Below are positions 33,660-42,705 of a stretch of DNA of 64,000 nucleotides, one piece after another. Under the pieces are notes generated by a model, which saw nothing but the letters and a program-made list of their open reading frames with translations, made no database searches and was not told the DNA's origin. Position 1 is the stretch's first letter, and every line of letters starts with the position of its first letter. The position numbers and the translations under genes were made by a program. Source of the DNA: Comamonadaceae bacterium (GTDB lineage Bacteria; Pseudomonadota; Gammaproteobacteria; Burkholderiales; Burkholderiaceae_C); assembly GCA_027488985.1 (NCBI GenBank), contig JAIYAR010000016.1, forward strand, positions 1-64,000, written 5' to 3'.

Positions 33660-34682
33660 TTAGTTCCGAAAACCGCGCTTTATCCAAACGACAACGCATC
33701 CTATTAATAGAAAAGCCATTACTGGACCAAGCGCAACTACAAGCACAGAACCGGTGTTTACTGTGTAAACGGGATCTTGAGCGCCAAAGACTTCATACAG
33801 TAACATTGACCTGAGAATTCCATTCTCTTGCCTGAGCCTCAACATAAGCAACTGCCTCACAAGACTCTCTTTTTCCTTTAGCGCCTGCTCTGGGACAGAG
33901 AGCTCAACTGACAGCTCTCGAGCTACAGATGATGTCAATTCAGGGAGGCCTCGAGAAAGTAGTCTCCGTGATAGAGCCACTCGTTTCTCGATCGCTCGAG
34001 CATCGGAATCCTCAGCAAGCCTGCGCGTCAAAGAGCCAATAGGCGCATTTCTATCTTCATCAATTCTCCTTTCCTTCGCAATGGCAGATGCAACACCCAG
34101 TTCAAGAAGTATGTGGTGTTCGTAATCCACGATGTCACCTTCGTCGAATTCAGCTGGAGGATCAAATCTCTCGACGAGGTAACGCTCGTATGTTTTTCCA
34201 CTAAGCTCATATGAAACTCGCAGCCCAACAGCAGAAAACCAGAGTACGAGTAGAACGATAAATATTCGGTGCCATCCACCAAGATGCCTACGAACTGGTG
34301 CGGCTTCCCGACCCACATCGGTTCGAGGAGGTAATGCTTCAGCCATATCCAAACCGGATCCAGAATCAATCGCTTCAGGGGGAGCGGAAGAGCGGAGCCT
34401 CCGTTTGGCGCGGACAGCCAGAGTCTTGTCCCAAGGTCCTGACACCCTCTGAAGAAGTCTGTATGAGATGAATCCTATGAAGAACAACACAATATGTGTC
34501 TTGCTCTGACTACCCAACAAAATAAAGAAAACAAAATTCGCCAATGTGAGTCCTACCGCCCACCCCAATGCCTCATCCCGGAACAAAGCTCTGCGATAAA
34601 TTCCATATCTGACAATGGATGGGAGTCCGAGACCCACTCCCCAAGTAATAGCAAAACTAAAAATGATGTCAAAAGCACTCAT
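33660..34682 (-). CDS. Unknown membrane protein with five probable TM helices
   Basis: A 340-residue protein that I do not recognise. Hydrophobic segments lie at about 4-25, 40-60 and 62-80, then one at about 135-158 (IFIVLLVLWFSAVGLRV) and one near the C-terminus (LVVALGPVMAFLLIGCVVVW, 310-332). The stretch between the last two, about 150 residues, is helical and highly charged and is probably a periplasmic or cytoplasmic sensing domain. No enzyme motif is seen. It is isolated, with gaps on both sides, in the right part of the island. Confidence 0.5.
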   Translation of the reverse strand: MSAFDIIFSFAITWGVGLGLPSIVRYGIYRRALFRDEALGWAVGLTLANFVFFILLGSQSKTHIVLFFIGFISYRLLQRVSGPWDKTLAVRAKRRLRSSAPPEAIDSGSGLDMAEALPPRTDVGREAAPVRRHLGGWHRIFIVLLVLWFSAVGLRVSYELSGKTYERYLVERFDPPAEFDEGDIVDYEHHILLELGVASAIAKERRIDEDRNAPIGSLTRRLAEDSDARAIEKRVALSRRLLSRGLPELTSSVARELSVELSVPEQALKEKESLVRQLLMLRLRQENGILRSMLLYEVFGAQDPVYTVNTGSVLVVALGPVMAFLLIGCVVVWIKRGFRN

Positions 34683-35266
34683 GAGATAGTCTCAAGAAAG
34701 GGGGAACTTTGGCACTCGAATGAAGCTAACCGCTGCATTCTTCGAGATTTTTTTTCGTTCTCCTAGAGCTCTCGGAACGGCCTCACTATGTTTATAGAGT
34801 GGTTTTGATGTGATTACCATGGTCAGGGAGCTTCTGAGAAACGTCTCACCTCTTGATTGAGCAGATGCTTGGTGGTGTCCTAGGAGAAGCATGTTTCACG
34901 GTCGAGAAGCAGTATTGTTCCAGTCTGTTTAGGTGCTGGATATCCCCCAAATGGGGGAATGCAAACTATTTCCGCTATCCGCAACGCCGGCATTCGCCAA
35001 CGTCAACATTACGCCCACACCCGACTTTGTACGCTTTACTGCAACTATCCTTAGTCCAAAGCAACGTCGAAAGGGGCCAGCACCATTCCCCAAAGGTCAT
35101 TTAGATTGACAGAAATATGCAGTTGGCAGAGTTTGCTTCAGAAGTCTTGGCCTGGCCTAAATTGGATTAGGCTGCGTTCTTGAGTGGGATAGGCGCGCAT
35201 ACAACCATCGCCTATATTGATGGCTCATACCGAGCCCTCGTGCCACTCGAACTATGGTTACAAACT
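34683..35266. other. Intergenic region, no gene seen
   Basis: About 580 bases between divergent genes. Short frames occur on both strands but none has a ribosome site or recognisable product. It may contain decayed coding sequence; I could not identify any parent. Confidence 0.4.
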
Positions 35267-36034
35267 ATGGAAAAAAACTTAGCTGAACTTGTCACCCCCG
35301 TAGTGAAAGACGCCTACTCAGATGCGGTCGCGCCAGCGATGCGTGAGTTTGGGAAGCTGGGGCAGGATGCGGTCAAGCTTGTTCGATTGGCGCTGTTTCC
35401 TGTCCAGTTCGGGGCTTTCTTTCAGGATAGGCTTGCGCGCTACCTTGCCAAGGCGTTAGAGAAAGTGCCAGAGCAGCGTCGCGTTACTCCGCGTGACTCT
35501 GTGTTGTTGCCGGTGGCAGACAAGCTACGTTACCAAGACGAAGATGGAAACCCTATAGCAAGCCTTTATGTGAACCTGTTGGCACGCGCTATGGATCGTG
35601 AGCGTCTTGGTGATGCGCATCCAGCATTCTTGCATTTGATTGGGCAACTTGCGCCAGATGAAGTTTTAATCTTGTTGCAATTAAGTGCGCAGCCTAAGCG
35701 TGTGTTTTTCAGGCGTGGACTTGGGCAGCCCGCATTGCTTCTAGAGCAGGTAGTCCCGTTGGTGCAGAACCTTCCAGAGGGCGTAGTCTCTGACCTACTC
35801 AATTCCGCCTTCCAGCTTGAACAGCTTGCGCAATCTGAGTTGTTTCTGACCTTCTTGGAGCATCTCGTCGCTTTGGGCATAGTCGAGTATGCAAATGAAC
35901 CACGAACTCGCGAGACTCGAGAGTTGTCATTCAGCATGTTGGGGTTTGAATACCACCATATTCAGTTGACGGAATTTGGTCGGCTCTTCCATCGCGCGTG
36001 TGTTGCTAATGACGGACCTTTGGTTTCGGGGTAG
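35267..36034 (+). CDS. DUF4393 / Abi-alpha-like protein
   Basis: A 255-residue protein resembling the DUF4393 (Abi-alpha) family, linked to phage abortive infection. It opens with helices (LAELVTPVVKDAYSDAVAPAMREFGKLGQDAVKLVRLALFPVQ) that may bind membranes, followed by RVTPRDSVLLPVADKLRYQDED and LYVNLLARAMD, which match the family's central block. The C-terminal part ends with LTEFGRLFHRAC, also typical. ATG 35267 is chosen because the domain begins there; an upstream in-frame start at 35180 would add 29 residues without family resemblance. It is the island gene closest to the tRNA. Confidence 0.7.
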   Translation: MEKNLAELVTPVVKDAYSDAVAPAMREFGKLGQDAVKLVRLALFPVQFGAFFQDRLARYLAKALEKVPEQRRVTPRDSVLLPVADKLRYQDEDGNPIASLYVNLLARAMDRERLGDAHPAFLHLIGQLAPDEVLILLQLSAQPKRVFFRRGLGQPALLLEQVVPLVQNLPEGVVSDLLNSAFQLEQLAQSELFLTFLEHLVALGIVEYANEPRTRETRELSFSMLGFEYHHIQLTEFGRLFHRACVANDGPLVSG

Positions 36035-36550
36035 CTTGCAATGGCCTATTGAATCCGCCCAGCTTGACTTGACGCCAAGGAGCATTCAAGTCGTCATTGA
36101 TTGAGGACAGCAACTGGCTGATACCGCAATGATTCAGTAGGCCACTGGCCCGAAGTGCCATCTTTGTTGCGTGAATGAAGGACGACATTATTGGAGCTGC
36201 CTGCTCCCCCCCGAATGCGGCAAGAAGATGATCGACTCCAGAAAAGTCCAGCGACAGAATTCGCGTGGCATCTATTTCAAATCACTACGCCCAAACTAAA
36301 GACCCGGGTTCACGCATAGGCTCGGCAGCTTCTTCAAAAACTGAGGCAGACGTCTCGATTTTTGAGTTCATTCCGTTCCCGTGAGTTTTCCCTCGTCAGT
36401 CAAATTGGCGAATGATTCGAAATTAGACAGTCGCCTGTTGCCGGCACCTGTTCCCTCAATGTCACCAGCTACTTTGTAGCCTTTTGGAGACACACAAGAT
36501 TTGAATCGAAATTCCGGACACGCGCCGGACACGGATGCTCTGAAATGAGA
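36035..36550. other. Island edge without a clear gene
   Basis: This gap lies between the Abi-alpha-like gene and the tRNA-Pro, where an integrase would be expected. None is present. On the minus strand a stretch from about 36545 to 36378 stays open and ends in TGA (…NLTDEGKLTGTE), and another open frame runs from 36188 to 36006; neither has a ribosome site. They could be decayed ends of former genes. Confidence 0.35.
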
Positions 36551-36582
36551 AAGGACTTAGAGGCTTTCGCCGCTAAGTCCTT
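36551..36582 (-). terminator. Hairpin terminator downstream of tRNA-Pro
   Basis: AAGGACTTAG and CTAAGTCCTT form a perfect 10-bp stem, with extra GGC/GCC pairing in the loop, nine bases beyond the tRNA 3' end. On the minus strand it is followed by a pyrimidine-rich stretch, TCTCATTTC. It probably ends the tRNA transcript. Confidence 0.65.
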
Positions 36583-36590
36583 GATTTTAT

Positions 36591-36667
36591 TGGTCGGTGT
36601 GAAAGGATTCGAACCTTCGACCCCTTGCACCCCATGCAAGTGCGCTACCAGGCTGCGCCACACACCG
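36591..36667 (-). tRNA. tRNA-Pro (anticodon GGG)
   Basis: On the minus strand the 77 bases form a complete cloverleaf: acceptor arm CGGTGTG / CACACCG, D arm with GCGCAGCCTGGTAGCGC, anticodon stem CTTGC / GCAAG around the loop ATGGGGT (anticodon GGG), T arm with GGTTCGAATCC, and an encoded CCA end. Reading CCC codons, it is tRNA-Pro. Its 3' end faces the island, which fits use of the tRNA 3' end as an integration site. Confidence 0.97.
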
Positions 36668-36704
36668 ATCGAGCCTTAGATTATATCTTGTTATTTGGAC
36701 CTCT

Positions 36705-37154
36705 TTAGGCGGGAGCCATAAGAAGTTCGCGAATATCCATCAATTCCCTTTTGATGGCATGCATCTCCAACCCGGCCATCTCATCCGGCGTAGCTTGCTG
36801 CACATCCTCAAAATCTTCGATTTCCGCTTCATCCAGTTCCAGGACCTCCATACCATCCAACTGGACCTCGCCATTGCGCTTCTTGTCACGCTCTGCCTGA
36901 AGCAACTCCTGCATTTTGTTGCGGGCACCACTGATCGTGAAGCCTTGGTCGTATAGAAGATCCCGGATTTTGCGGATCATCAAGACTTCATGGTGCTGGT
37001 AGTAGCGGCGGTTGCCACGTCGCTTCATAGGCCGCAGCTGCGTGAATTCCTGCTCCCAATAACGTAGCACATGCGGCTTGACGCCACACAAATCGCCAAC
37101 CTCACCGATGGTGAAGTAGCGTTTGGCGGGGATGGGAGGAAGCGTTTTCTCCAT
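36705..37154 (-). CDS. MerR-family transcriptional regulator downstream of ihfA
   Basis: A 149-residue regulator with a MerR-type winged helix at the N-terminus: YFTIGEVGDLCGVKPHVLRYWEQEFTQLRP, then RRYYQHHEVLMIRKIRDLLYDQGFTI. A short helical region and an acidic C-terminus follow. It has no Cys cluster, so metal sensing is unlikely. In Burkholderiales and Pseudomonas relatives a MerR-type gene sits at this place after ihfA, and this one matches that arrangement. ATG 37154 is chosen because the domain begins soon after; an upstream TTG (37178) is possible. It lies 109 bases after ihfA and probably shares its transcript. Confidence 0.88.
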   Translation of the reverse strand: MEKTLPPIPAKRYFTIGEVGDLCGVKPHVLRYWEQEFTQLRPMKRRGNRRYYQHHEVLMIRKIRDLLYDQGFTISGARNKMQELLQAERDKKRNGEVQLDGMEVLELDEAEIEDFEDVQQATPDEMAGLEMHAIKRELMDIRELLMAPA

Positions 37155-37263
37155 TGAAATCAATGCTGTACGAGACAAAGCGTAGAGGTTACTCTAAGTT
37201 TTGTCTGTACGCAAAGATTCCTTTACGCAGCGGCTACAAATAAGTCAGGCGCCGTGCTTTAGT

Positions 37264-37593
37264 TCACGCCTCAGTCTTGCCTTCGTCCTGAATTTGCTCT
37301 TTGAGCTTATGGCTGGCGTGAAAAGTCACCACTCTGCGCGCCTGAATAGGTATTGCTTCGCCGGTGCGTGGATTGCGGCCGGGACGTGGGGCTTTGGTGC
37401 GGATCTGGAAATTTCCGAAGCCGGAAATCTTCACATCCGTGCCATCGACCAAGCTACTGGCGATCAGATCGAAGAAGGCATCAATCATGTCCTTTGACTC
37501 GCGCTTGTTCAGTCCAATCTGCTCGAAAAGCAGGTCGGACAGTTGCGCTTTGGTCAATGCCGGGGTTTCCAGACTTTCAACAGAAAATTCCAT
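37264..37593 (-). CDS. ihfA: Integration host factor subunit alpha
   Basis: One half of the IHF heterodimer, which bends DNA sharply at specific sites and shapes the nucleoid, transcription and site-specific recombination. The 109-residue length and sequence (TKAQLSDLLFEQIGLNKRES; VKISGFGNFQIRTKAPRPGRNPRTGE; RRVVTFHASHKLK) match IhfA, including the Pro in GRNPRTGE that intercalates between bases. An AGGAGG eight bases before ATG 37593 fixes the start; the frame's further upstream ATGs are not used. It follows pheT by 26 bases, as in many proteobacteria. Confidence 0.96.
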   Translation of the reverse strand: MEFSVESLETPALTKAQLSDLLFEQIGLNKRESKDMIDAFFDLIASSLVDGTDVKISGFGNFQIRTKAPRPGRNPRTGEAIPIQARRVVTFHASHKLKEQIQDEGKTEA

Positions 37594-37619
37594 GACTGAG
37601 CCCTCCTGCGGTTCAAGCA

Positions 37620-40055
37620 TCAAGCGCGCTGACGGGCGCCCACTGATGTCACCAGCTGATCCACTACCGCTTTCATGGCGGATTCGATTTGTTCTTCTGT
37701 AAGCGTTGCTTCGTCGCTGTTCAGGGTCAGACGCAAAGCCAGACTGCGGTCGGTGCTACCTGCATGGGCTTCTGAGTCCTTGGCGAGCTTGGGACGGTAC
37801 ACATCGAATAGTTGAACATCGCGCAACAACCCTTGGGTTGGCGCCGCCCGCACCGCTGCCACGAGATCCGCATGGGTTACCTGGTCACCCACTACCACGG
37901 CCACGTCACGCTGGACCGCTTGGAACTTGGCAACATTCTGAAAGACAGGCACTTGGCGTGCCAATACGGCATCCAGCTCCAACTCAAACACGATGGGCGC
38001 AGTTGCGAGTTCGTACGACTGGCGCCACTTCGGGTGGAGCTCGCCAACGAATCCGATGGAACGGCCGTTCAGCTTGATCTCAGCGGTGCGACCCGGATGC
38101 AAAGCCGGGTGTTGGCCCGGCACGAATTCCGGCTTCAAAGGTGCGAGCAAAGCCTCAACATCACCTTTGACGTCAAAGAAGTCTACGCCTTGCTCTTTGC
38201 GACCCCATTGCAAGGCATCAGCACCGCCACTGGCCAAGCCTGAGACACGCATGGGCTGGTCAAAGCCTTCAACCGTGGAATCGGTACTCTTGATTGACGC
38301 ATTGCGCAAGAACACACGACCCAACTCGAATACCCGCACGCGGGGTGCCTTGCGAGCCAGATTGAAACGCAGGACTTGCAACAAGGATCCGATCAAAGAG
38401 GAACGCATGACGCTCATCTGGCTGGCAATCGGATTCAACAACTTGATGGGGTTCGGATTACCAGCAAGCTCGTGCTCCCAGCGCTCTTCCACGAAGCTGA
38501 AGTTGATGGTTTCCTGATAGCCCAGCGCGGCGAGTGAACGGCGCACTGCAAATGCACTGCGCTGATCCTCTTGGCGAATCTTGGCCGTGATAGGCGCTTG
38601 CGGCGGTGTATGCGGCAAGTTGTTGTAGCCCACCATGCGGGCAACTTCTTCAATCAGGTCTTCTTCGATCTGCAGATCGAAGCGGAAGGACGGAGGGGTC
38701 ACAGTGATCACGCCCTCAAACTCCTGCACAGGCAAACTCAAACGGCGCAGTGCATCCGAACACTGAGCTTGGGTCAGTGGCATACCGATGACCTTGACTG
38801 CACGCGAAACACGCAAGGAGACGGGTGCGGGGGCAGGAACGTTTGCCACCAGATCATCCACCGGGCCGCACTGGGTGTCAGCAGTGCCACATATCTCGAT
38901 GATCAATTGCGTGATGCGCTCGATGTGCTCCACTGTCAGCTGAGGATCAACGCCACGCTCAAAGCGGTGACCGGCATCTGTAGAAAAGTTGAACCGGCGT
39001 GAGCGCCCGGCGATGGACTTGGGCCACCAGAAAGCGGCTTCCACATAGATGTGACGGGTATCGTCCGACACCGCTGTGGCGTCACCGCCCATGATGCCGG
39101 CCAAGGACTCCACTTGCTGCTCGTCAGCAATCACGCCGACCTTTTCATCAACGGTGACCGTGTTGCCATTCAGCAGCTTTAGCTGTTCACCCGGCGTTCC
39201 CCAGCGAACGTCGAGCCCGCCATGGATTTTTTCGAGATCAAATATGTGGCTGGGGCGACCCAGCTCGAACATCACGTAGTTCGAAATGTCTACCAAAGGA
39301 CTGACGCTGCGTTGGCCGCAACGAGCCAGTCGGTCCACCATCCACTGCGGTGTGTTCGCCTTGGTGTTGACGTTGCGGATGACGCGGCCGGAAAAGCGGC
39401 CACACAGGTCGGGCGCGCTGATCCTGACAGCTACTTTATCTTGAATCTCAACAGGCAATTGCGGAAGCTCGGGTGCCAACAAGGGAGCACCAGTCAACGC
39501 AGACACCTCACGTGCAACTCCATATACGCTCAAGCAATGGGCCAAGTTGGGCGTCAGTTTGAGAGTGAATAGGGTGTCATCCAGGTCGAGATACTCGCGA
39601 ATGTTTTTGCCAAGTGGTGCGTCCAGTGGAAGCTCCATCAGGCCACCATGGTCCTCAGACAGCTTGAGCTCGCGTGCGGAACACAACATGCCCTGGCTTT
39701 CCACACCGCGAAGCTTGCCGACTTTGATCAGGAAAGGCTTGCCATCCTCGCCCGGCGGCAACTCTGCACCGACCAAGGCACAAGGGATACGGATACCAAC
39801 GCGCGCATTGGGGGCGCCACAGACGATGTTGAGCAGCTCGGCTTGGCCCACATCGACCTTGCAGACGCGCAAGCGATCCGCATTGGGGTGCTGCTCGGCC
39901 TCCTTGATCTCACCCACCACGATGTGGGTAAAGGGGGGCGCAACTGGCTTGAGCTCTTCGACCTCCAGACCAGCCATGGTCAAGGTTTCGGCGAGCTGGG
40001 CAGAAGAGATGGCAGGGTTGCAGAAAGTGCGCAACCAGGATTCTGAGAATTGCAT
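37620..40055 (-). CDS. pheT: Phenylalanine-tRNA ligase beta subunit
   Basis: Beta subunit of the alpha2-beta2 enzyme that charges tRNA-Phe; it carries the editing and tRNA-binding domains. The 811-residue length is normal. The N-terminal tRNA-binding fold includes VVGEIKEAEQHPNADRLRVCKV and IVCGAPNAR. The B3/B4 editing region (SPLVDISNYVMFELGRPSHIFD) and a C-terminal ferredoxin-like anticodon-binding domain (FQAVQRDVAVVV..LRLTLNSDEATLTEEQI) are complete. It starts 33 bases after pheS and is followed by ihfA, so the three genes form one transcript. Confidence 0.97.
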   Translation of the reverse strand: MQFSESWLRTFCNPAISSAQLAETLTMAGLEVEELKPVAPPFTHIVVGEIKEAEQHPNADRLRVCKVDVGQAELLNIVCGAPNARVGIRIPCALVGAELPPGEDGKPFLIKVGKLRGVESQGMLCSARELKLSEDHGGLMELPLDAPLGKNIREYLDLDDTLFTLKLTPNLAHCLSVYGVAREVSALTGAPLLAPELPQLPVEIQDKVAVRISAPDLCGRFSGRVIRNVNTKANTPQWMVDRLARCGQRSVSPLVDISNYVMFELGRPSHIFDLEKIHGGLDVRWGTPGEQLKLLNGNTVTVDEKVGVIADEQQVESLAGIMGGDATAVSDDTRHIYVEAAFWWPKSIAGRSRRFNFSTDAGHRFERGVDPQLTVEHIERITQLIIEICGTADTQCGPVDDLVANVPAPAPVSLRVSRAVKVIGMPLTQAQCSDALRRLSLPVQEFEGVITVTPPSFRFDLQIEEDLIEEVARMVGYNNLPHTPPQAPITAKIRQEDQRSAFAVRRSLAALGYQETINFSFVEERWEHELAGNPNPIKLLNPIASQMSVMRSSLIGSLLQVLRFNLARKAPRVRVFELGRVFLRNASIKSTDSTVEGFDQPMRVSGLASGGADALQWGRKEQGVDFFDVKGDVEALLAPLKPEFVPGQHPALHPGRTAEIKLNGRSIGFVGELHPKWRQSYELATAPIVFELELDAVLARQVPVFQNVAKFQAVQRDVAVVVGDQVTHADLVAAVRAAPTQGLLRDVQLFDVYRPKLAKDSEAHAGSTDRSLALRLTLNSDEATLTEEQIESAMKAVVDQLVTSVGARQRA

Positions 40056-40088
40056 GTTCGGGACCGGCGTGTTTGTTGTTCTTGTGGA

Positions 40089-41159
40089 TTACTGGAATTG
40101 CGACAGGAAACGGACGTCACCGTCAAAGAACAGGCGCAGGTCGTTCACGCCGTAACGCAACATGGTCAAGCGATCAGGGCCCATGCCAAAAGCAAAGCCG
40201 ATAAATTTTTCAGGGTCCAAGCCCATATTGCGGATCACGTTGGGGTGTACTTGACCTGAGCCAGCAACTTCCAGCCAGCGGCCGGCGAGCGGGCCGGTCT
40301 GGAATTGAATGTCAATTTCAGCGCTGGGTTCGGTAAAAGGGAAGAAGCTGGGGCGGAAACGCAAAACCAAATCATCCGACTCGAAAAAGGTCCGGCAGAA
40401 GTCCGTAAAAACAAACTTCAGATCTTTGAAGCTCACGTTTTCACCCACCCAAAGGCCTTCGCACTGGTGGAACATGGGCGAATGGGTGGCATCGCTATCT
40501 ACGCGGTACGTGCGCCCCGGGGCAATGACACGAATCTCGGGCATGTCACCGGCATAGAGGCCTTCCGAGGAAGCGCCAGAGGCAGCGCGGTGGGCCTTGA
40601 CGTGCTGCACCGCATAGCGGATTTGCATGGGGCTGGTATGGGTACGCAACAGGTTGGGCGCGGCCTCGGAGCCACCTTCCACGTAGAAGGTGTCGTGCAT
40701 TGAACGTGCGGGATGGTCTTCAGGTGTATTGAGGGCGGTGAAGTTGAACCAATCGGACTCAATTTCGGGGCCTTGGGCCACATCGAATCCCATGGAGCCG
40801 AAGATGGCTTCAATGCGTTCCAGGGTGAGGGACACAGGGTGCAAACCGCCCTGCCCTCGCTGGCGACCGGGCAATGTCACGTCCAGTGCTTCTGCCTGGA
40901 GCTGGGTTTGCAGTTCGGCATCGGCCAATGCCTGACGACGCTCAGTGAGAGCGCTCTCGATAGCCTGCTTGGCCAAGTTGATGGCGGCACCGCGGGATTT
41001 TTTCTCTTCCACGCTGAGGGCAGCCATGCCCTTCATGAGCTCGGTGATCTTGCCGGACTTGCCCAAGAAAAGGGCTTTGGCATTTTCCAGATCAGCGGGC
41101 GTGGCAGCTTGCAGAAATGCAGCTTTGGCGGTGTCAACGATGTCGTTCAACTCGGTCAT
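40089..41159 (-). CDS. pheS: Phenylalanine-tRNA ligase alpha subunit
   Basis: Catalytic subunit of phenylalanyl-tRNA synthetase, activating Phe with ATP and passing it to tRNA-Phe. The 356-residue protein has the N-terminal coiled coil and class II motifs: [32 protein letters not shown] (motif 1), THTSPMQIR (motif 2 region), [20 protein letters not shown], and the motif 3 region [19 protein letters not shown]. The ATG is 113 bases after rplT, and a hairpin terminator (41192-41223) lies between, so read-through or an internal promoter must control expression. Confidence 0.97.
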   Translation of the reverse strand: MTELNDIVDTAKAAFLQAATPADLENAKALFLGKSGKITELMKGMAALSVEEKKSRGAAINLAKQAIESALTERRQALADAELQTQLQAEALDVTLPGRQRGQGGLHPVSLTLERIEAIFGSMGFDVAQGPEIESDWFNFTALNTPEDHPARSMHDTFYVEGGSEAAPNLLRTHTSPMQIRYAVQHVKAHRAASGASSEGLYAGDMPEIRVIAPGRTYRVDSDATHSPMFHQCEGLWVGENVSFKDLKFVFTDFCRTFFESDDLVLRFRPSFFPFTEPSAEIDIQFQTGPLAGRWLEVAGSGQVHPNVIRNMGLDPEKFIGFAFGMGPDRLTMLRYGVNDLRLFFDGDVRFLSQFQ

Positions 41160-41191
41160 AAATAGGTACTTGACGATTCAGATCAATGAAA

Positions 41192-41223
41192 AAGGGCTAG
41201 TGCTTTTTCAAGCGCTAGCCCTT
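41192..41223 (-). terminator. Hairpin with T tract between rplT and pheS
   Basis: On the minus strand AAGGGCTAGCGCTT pairs with AAGCACTAGCCCTT (one mismatch) around a four-base loop and is followed by TTTCATT. A second hairpin, CTGAGTGCTA / TAGCACTCAG, lies just upstream at 41236-41264. The pair could work as an attenuator for pheST, but I see no Phe-rich leader peptide here. Confidence 0.75.
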
Positions 41224-41272
41224 GTTTCTGGTGCGCTGAGTGCTACTGAATCAATAGCACTCAGCTGCGGAC

Positions 41273-41632
41273 TCAAGCAGCCAGTTTGGCTTTCACTTGT
41301 TCCACAATGCCAGCAAAAGCAGCCATGTCGTGGATAGCGATATCGGACAGAACCTTACGGTCGATCTCGATGTTGGCTTTCTTCAGACCATTGGCAAACT
41401 GGCTGTATGTCAGACCGCATTGACGGGCTGCCGCGTTGATACGGGCAATCCACAACTGACGGAACACACGTTTCTTGGTACGGCGGTCACGGTAGGCATA
41501 TTGCCCAGCCTTCATTACCGCTTCTTTGGCGATACGGAAGACATTACCGCGGCGGCCGCGGAAACCCTTAGCAAGGGCCAGAACTTTTTTATGGCGGGCG
41601 CGAGCCGTTACACCACGTTTGACGCGAGGCAT
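41273..41632 (-). CDS. rplT: 50S ribosomal protein L20
   Basis: Large-subunit protein that binds 23S rRNA early in assembly and, in many bacteria, represses its own operon. The 119-residue protein opens with [18 protein letters not shown] and contains [40 protein letters not shown] and the C-terminal [20 protein letters not shown], all as expected. It lies 25 bases after rpmI, the usual order infC-rpmI-rplT. Confidence 0.98.
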   Translation of the reverse strand: MPRVKRGVTARARHKKVLALAKGFRGRRGNVFRIAKEAVMKAGQYAYRDRRTKKRVFRQLWIARINAAARQCGLTYSQFANGLKKANIEIDRKVLSDIAIHDMAAFAGIVEQVKAKLAA

Positions 41633-41657
41633 GTGATTACTCCTTGTACGTCGTTAA

Positions 41658-41861
41658 TTAAATACCACGACCGGGCAGCATCTGCGCCATGTGACCCATG
41701 TTGGTCTCATGAACAGCTGCGGAACCGCGCAGGTGGCGTTTATTTTTAGTGGTCTTCTTGGTCAAGATGTGACGTTTGAAGGCTTGACCGCGCTTAACGG
41801 TACCACCTGGACGGACGCGGAAGCGTTTCTTCGCCGCGCTCTTGGTCTTCATTTTGGGCAT
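41658..41861 (-). CDS. rpmI: 50S ribosomal protein L35
   Basis: A 67-residue, strongly basic ribosomal protein: [20 protein letters not shown], then [19 protein letters not shown] and [17 protein letters not shown] lies upstream of the ATG at 41861; the longer open frame upstream is not family-like. The 165-base space before it, after infC, contains a hairpin (AACCC / GGGTT) on the minus strand that might take part in L20-dependent control, though this cannot be proven from sequence alone. Confidence 0.97.
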   Translation of the reverse strand: MPKMKTKSAAKKRFRVRPGGTVKRGQAFKRHILTKKTTKNKRHLRGSAAVHETNMGHMAQMLPGRGI

Positions 41862-42026
41862 GTTCATGCTCCTTTTCATTTGTGCTCGTGAGGCGTCTGG
41901 AAAACGACTTCCAGCCTTGTTGGCCCCGAGCCACTTGTGCAAAACCCGCTACAGGGTTTGCTTTATGCAAGCCACTTTTCAGCGACTTGCTAACTCCTGG
42001 CAGGTGACCAGACCTGCCCGGAATAC

Positions 42027-42617
42027 TTACGCTGCAGCTTCCGCCGCAGGCTTTGGAGAGCCACCACCGGGCTTTTTACGACCCGGCGCAATCATCATGA
42101 TCATCTGACGGCCTTCCAGCTTGGGGAACTGCTCAACGATGATGGTGTCACCCAACTCGTCGCGCATACGCTGGAGCATGGCCAAACCAATTTCCTGATG
42201 GGTAATCTCACGACCACGGAAACGCAAAGTGATCTTGCACTTGTCGCCATCCGCCAAAAAGCGCTTGATGTTGCGCATCTTGATGTTGTAGTCGCCGTCA
42301 TCGGTACCCGGACGGAACTTGATTTCCTTGATCTCAATGACCGTCTGCTTGGCTTTCGCTTCCGCCGCCTTCTTTTGCTCCTGGTACTTGAACTTGCCGT
42401 AATCCATCAACCGGCACACAGGCGGGTTGGCAGTAGCGGCAATTTCAACCAAGTCAACGTCGAGGTCACCCGCCATGCGGAGTGCTTCCATGAGGCTGAC
42501 GACACCCAGAGGCTCGTTTTCAGGGCCTGAGAGGCGAACCTCAGGGGCCATGATTTCACGGTTCAAACGGTGTTTACGTTCTTCGCGCTGGCGGCGGTCA
42601 CGAAATTCAGTAGCGAT
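42027..42617 (-). CDS. infC: Translation initiation factor IF-3, with AUC start codon
   Basis: IF-3 binds the 30S subunit, keeps it apart from 50S and checks the start codon. The N-domain has [23 protein letters not shown] and the C-domain [24 protein letters not shown]. The only ATG (42551) lies inside the conserved N-domain. The open frame extends upstream through [19 protein letters not shown] to an ATC at 42615-42617, with AAGGA seven bases before it and an in-frame TGA two codons further up. A near-cognate AUC start is therefore very likely. In other bacteria infC starts at AUU or a similar rare codon, which IF-3 itself discriminates against, giving autoregulation. The protein would be 196 residues. 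Confidence 0.93.
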   Translation of the reverse strand: MATEFRDRRQREERKHRLNREIMAPEVRLSGPENEPLGVVSLMEALRMAGDLDVDLVEIAATANPPVCRLMDYGKFKYQEQKKAAEAKAKQTVIEIKEIKFRPGTDDGDYNIKMRNIKRFLADGDKCKITLRFRGREITHQEIGLAMLQRMRDELGDTIIVEQFPKLEGRQMIMMIAPGRKKPGGGSPKPAAEAAA

Positions 42618-42705
42618 GGCTCAATCCTTCACAATATCTGCTACAAAAACTGTAGCGGTTGCCGCACAACACGCGCCGTCAAACCAGTGTTTCCATGGGG
42701 AGACC

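Larger units (their letters stand above)
1..36590. other. Accessory/defence island abutting tRNA-Pro (left end outside window)
   Basis: This stretch is dense in defence-type and mobile-element-type genes and ends at the 3' side of a tRNA-Pro gene, a classic site for integrating elements. Contents include a type I restriction system, a kinase-helicase giant protein, a MotA/MotB-like membrane cassette, an Abi-alpha-like protein, and a DUF932/YqaJ module of the kind found on plasmids and integrative elements. Intergenic gaps are longer and, by eye, AT-richer than in the backbone that follows. No integrase, relaxase or repeat of the tRNA 3' end was seen, so the island boundary is inference from content and position. 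Confidence 0.6.

Noticed and set aside
36469..36663. 64-residue minus-strand open frame overlapping the tRNA
   Set aside because: Most of its N-terminal half is the tRNA-Pro gene itself read as protein.
41236..41264. Phe-type leader peptide attenuator before pheS
   Set aside because: Hairpins and a T tract are present, but I found no short frame rich in Phe codons between rplT and pheS.
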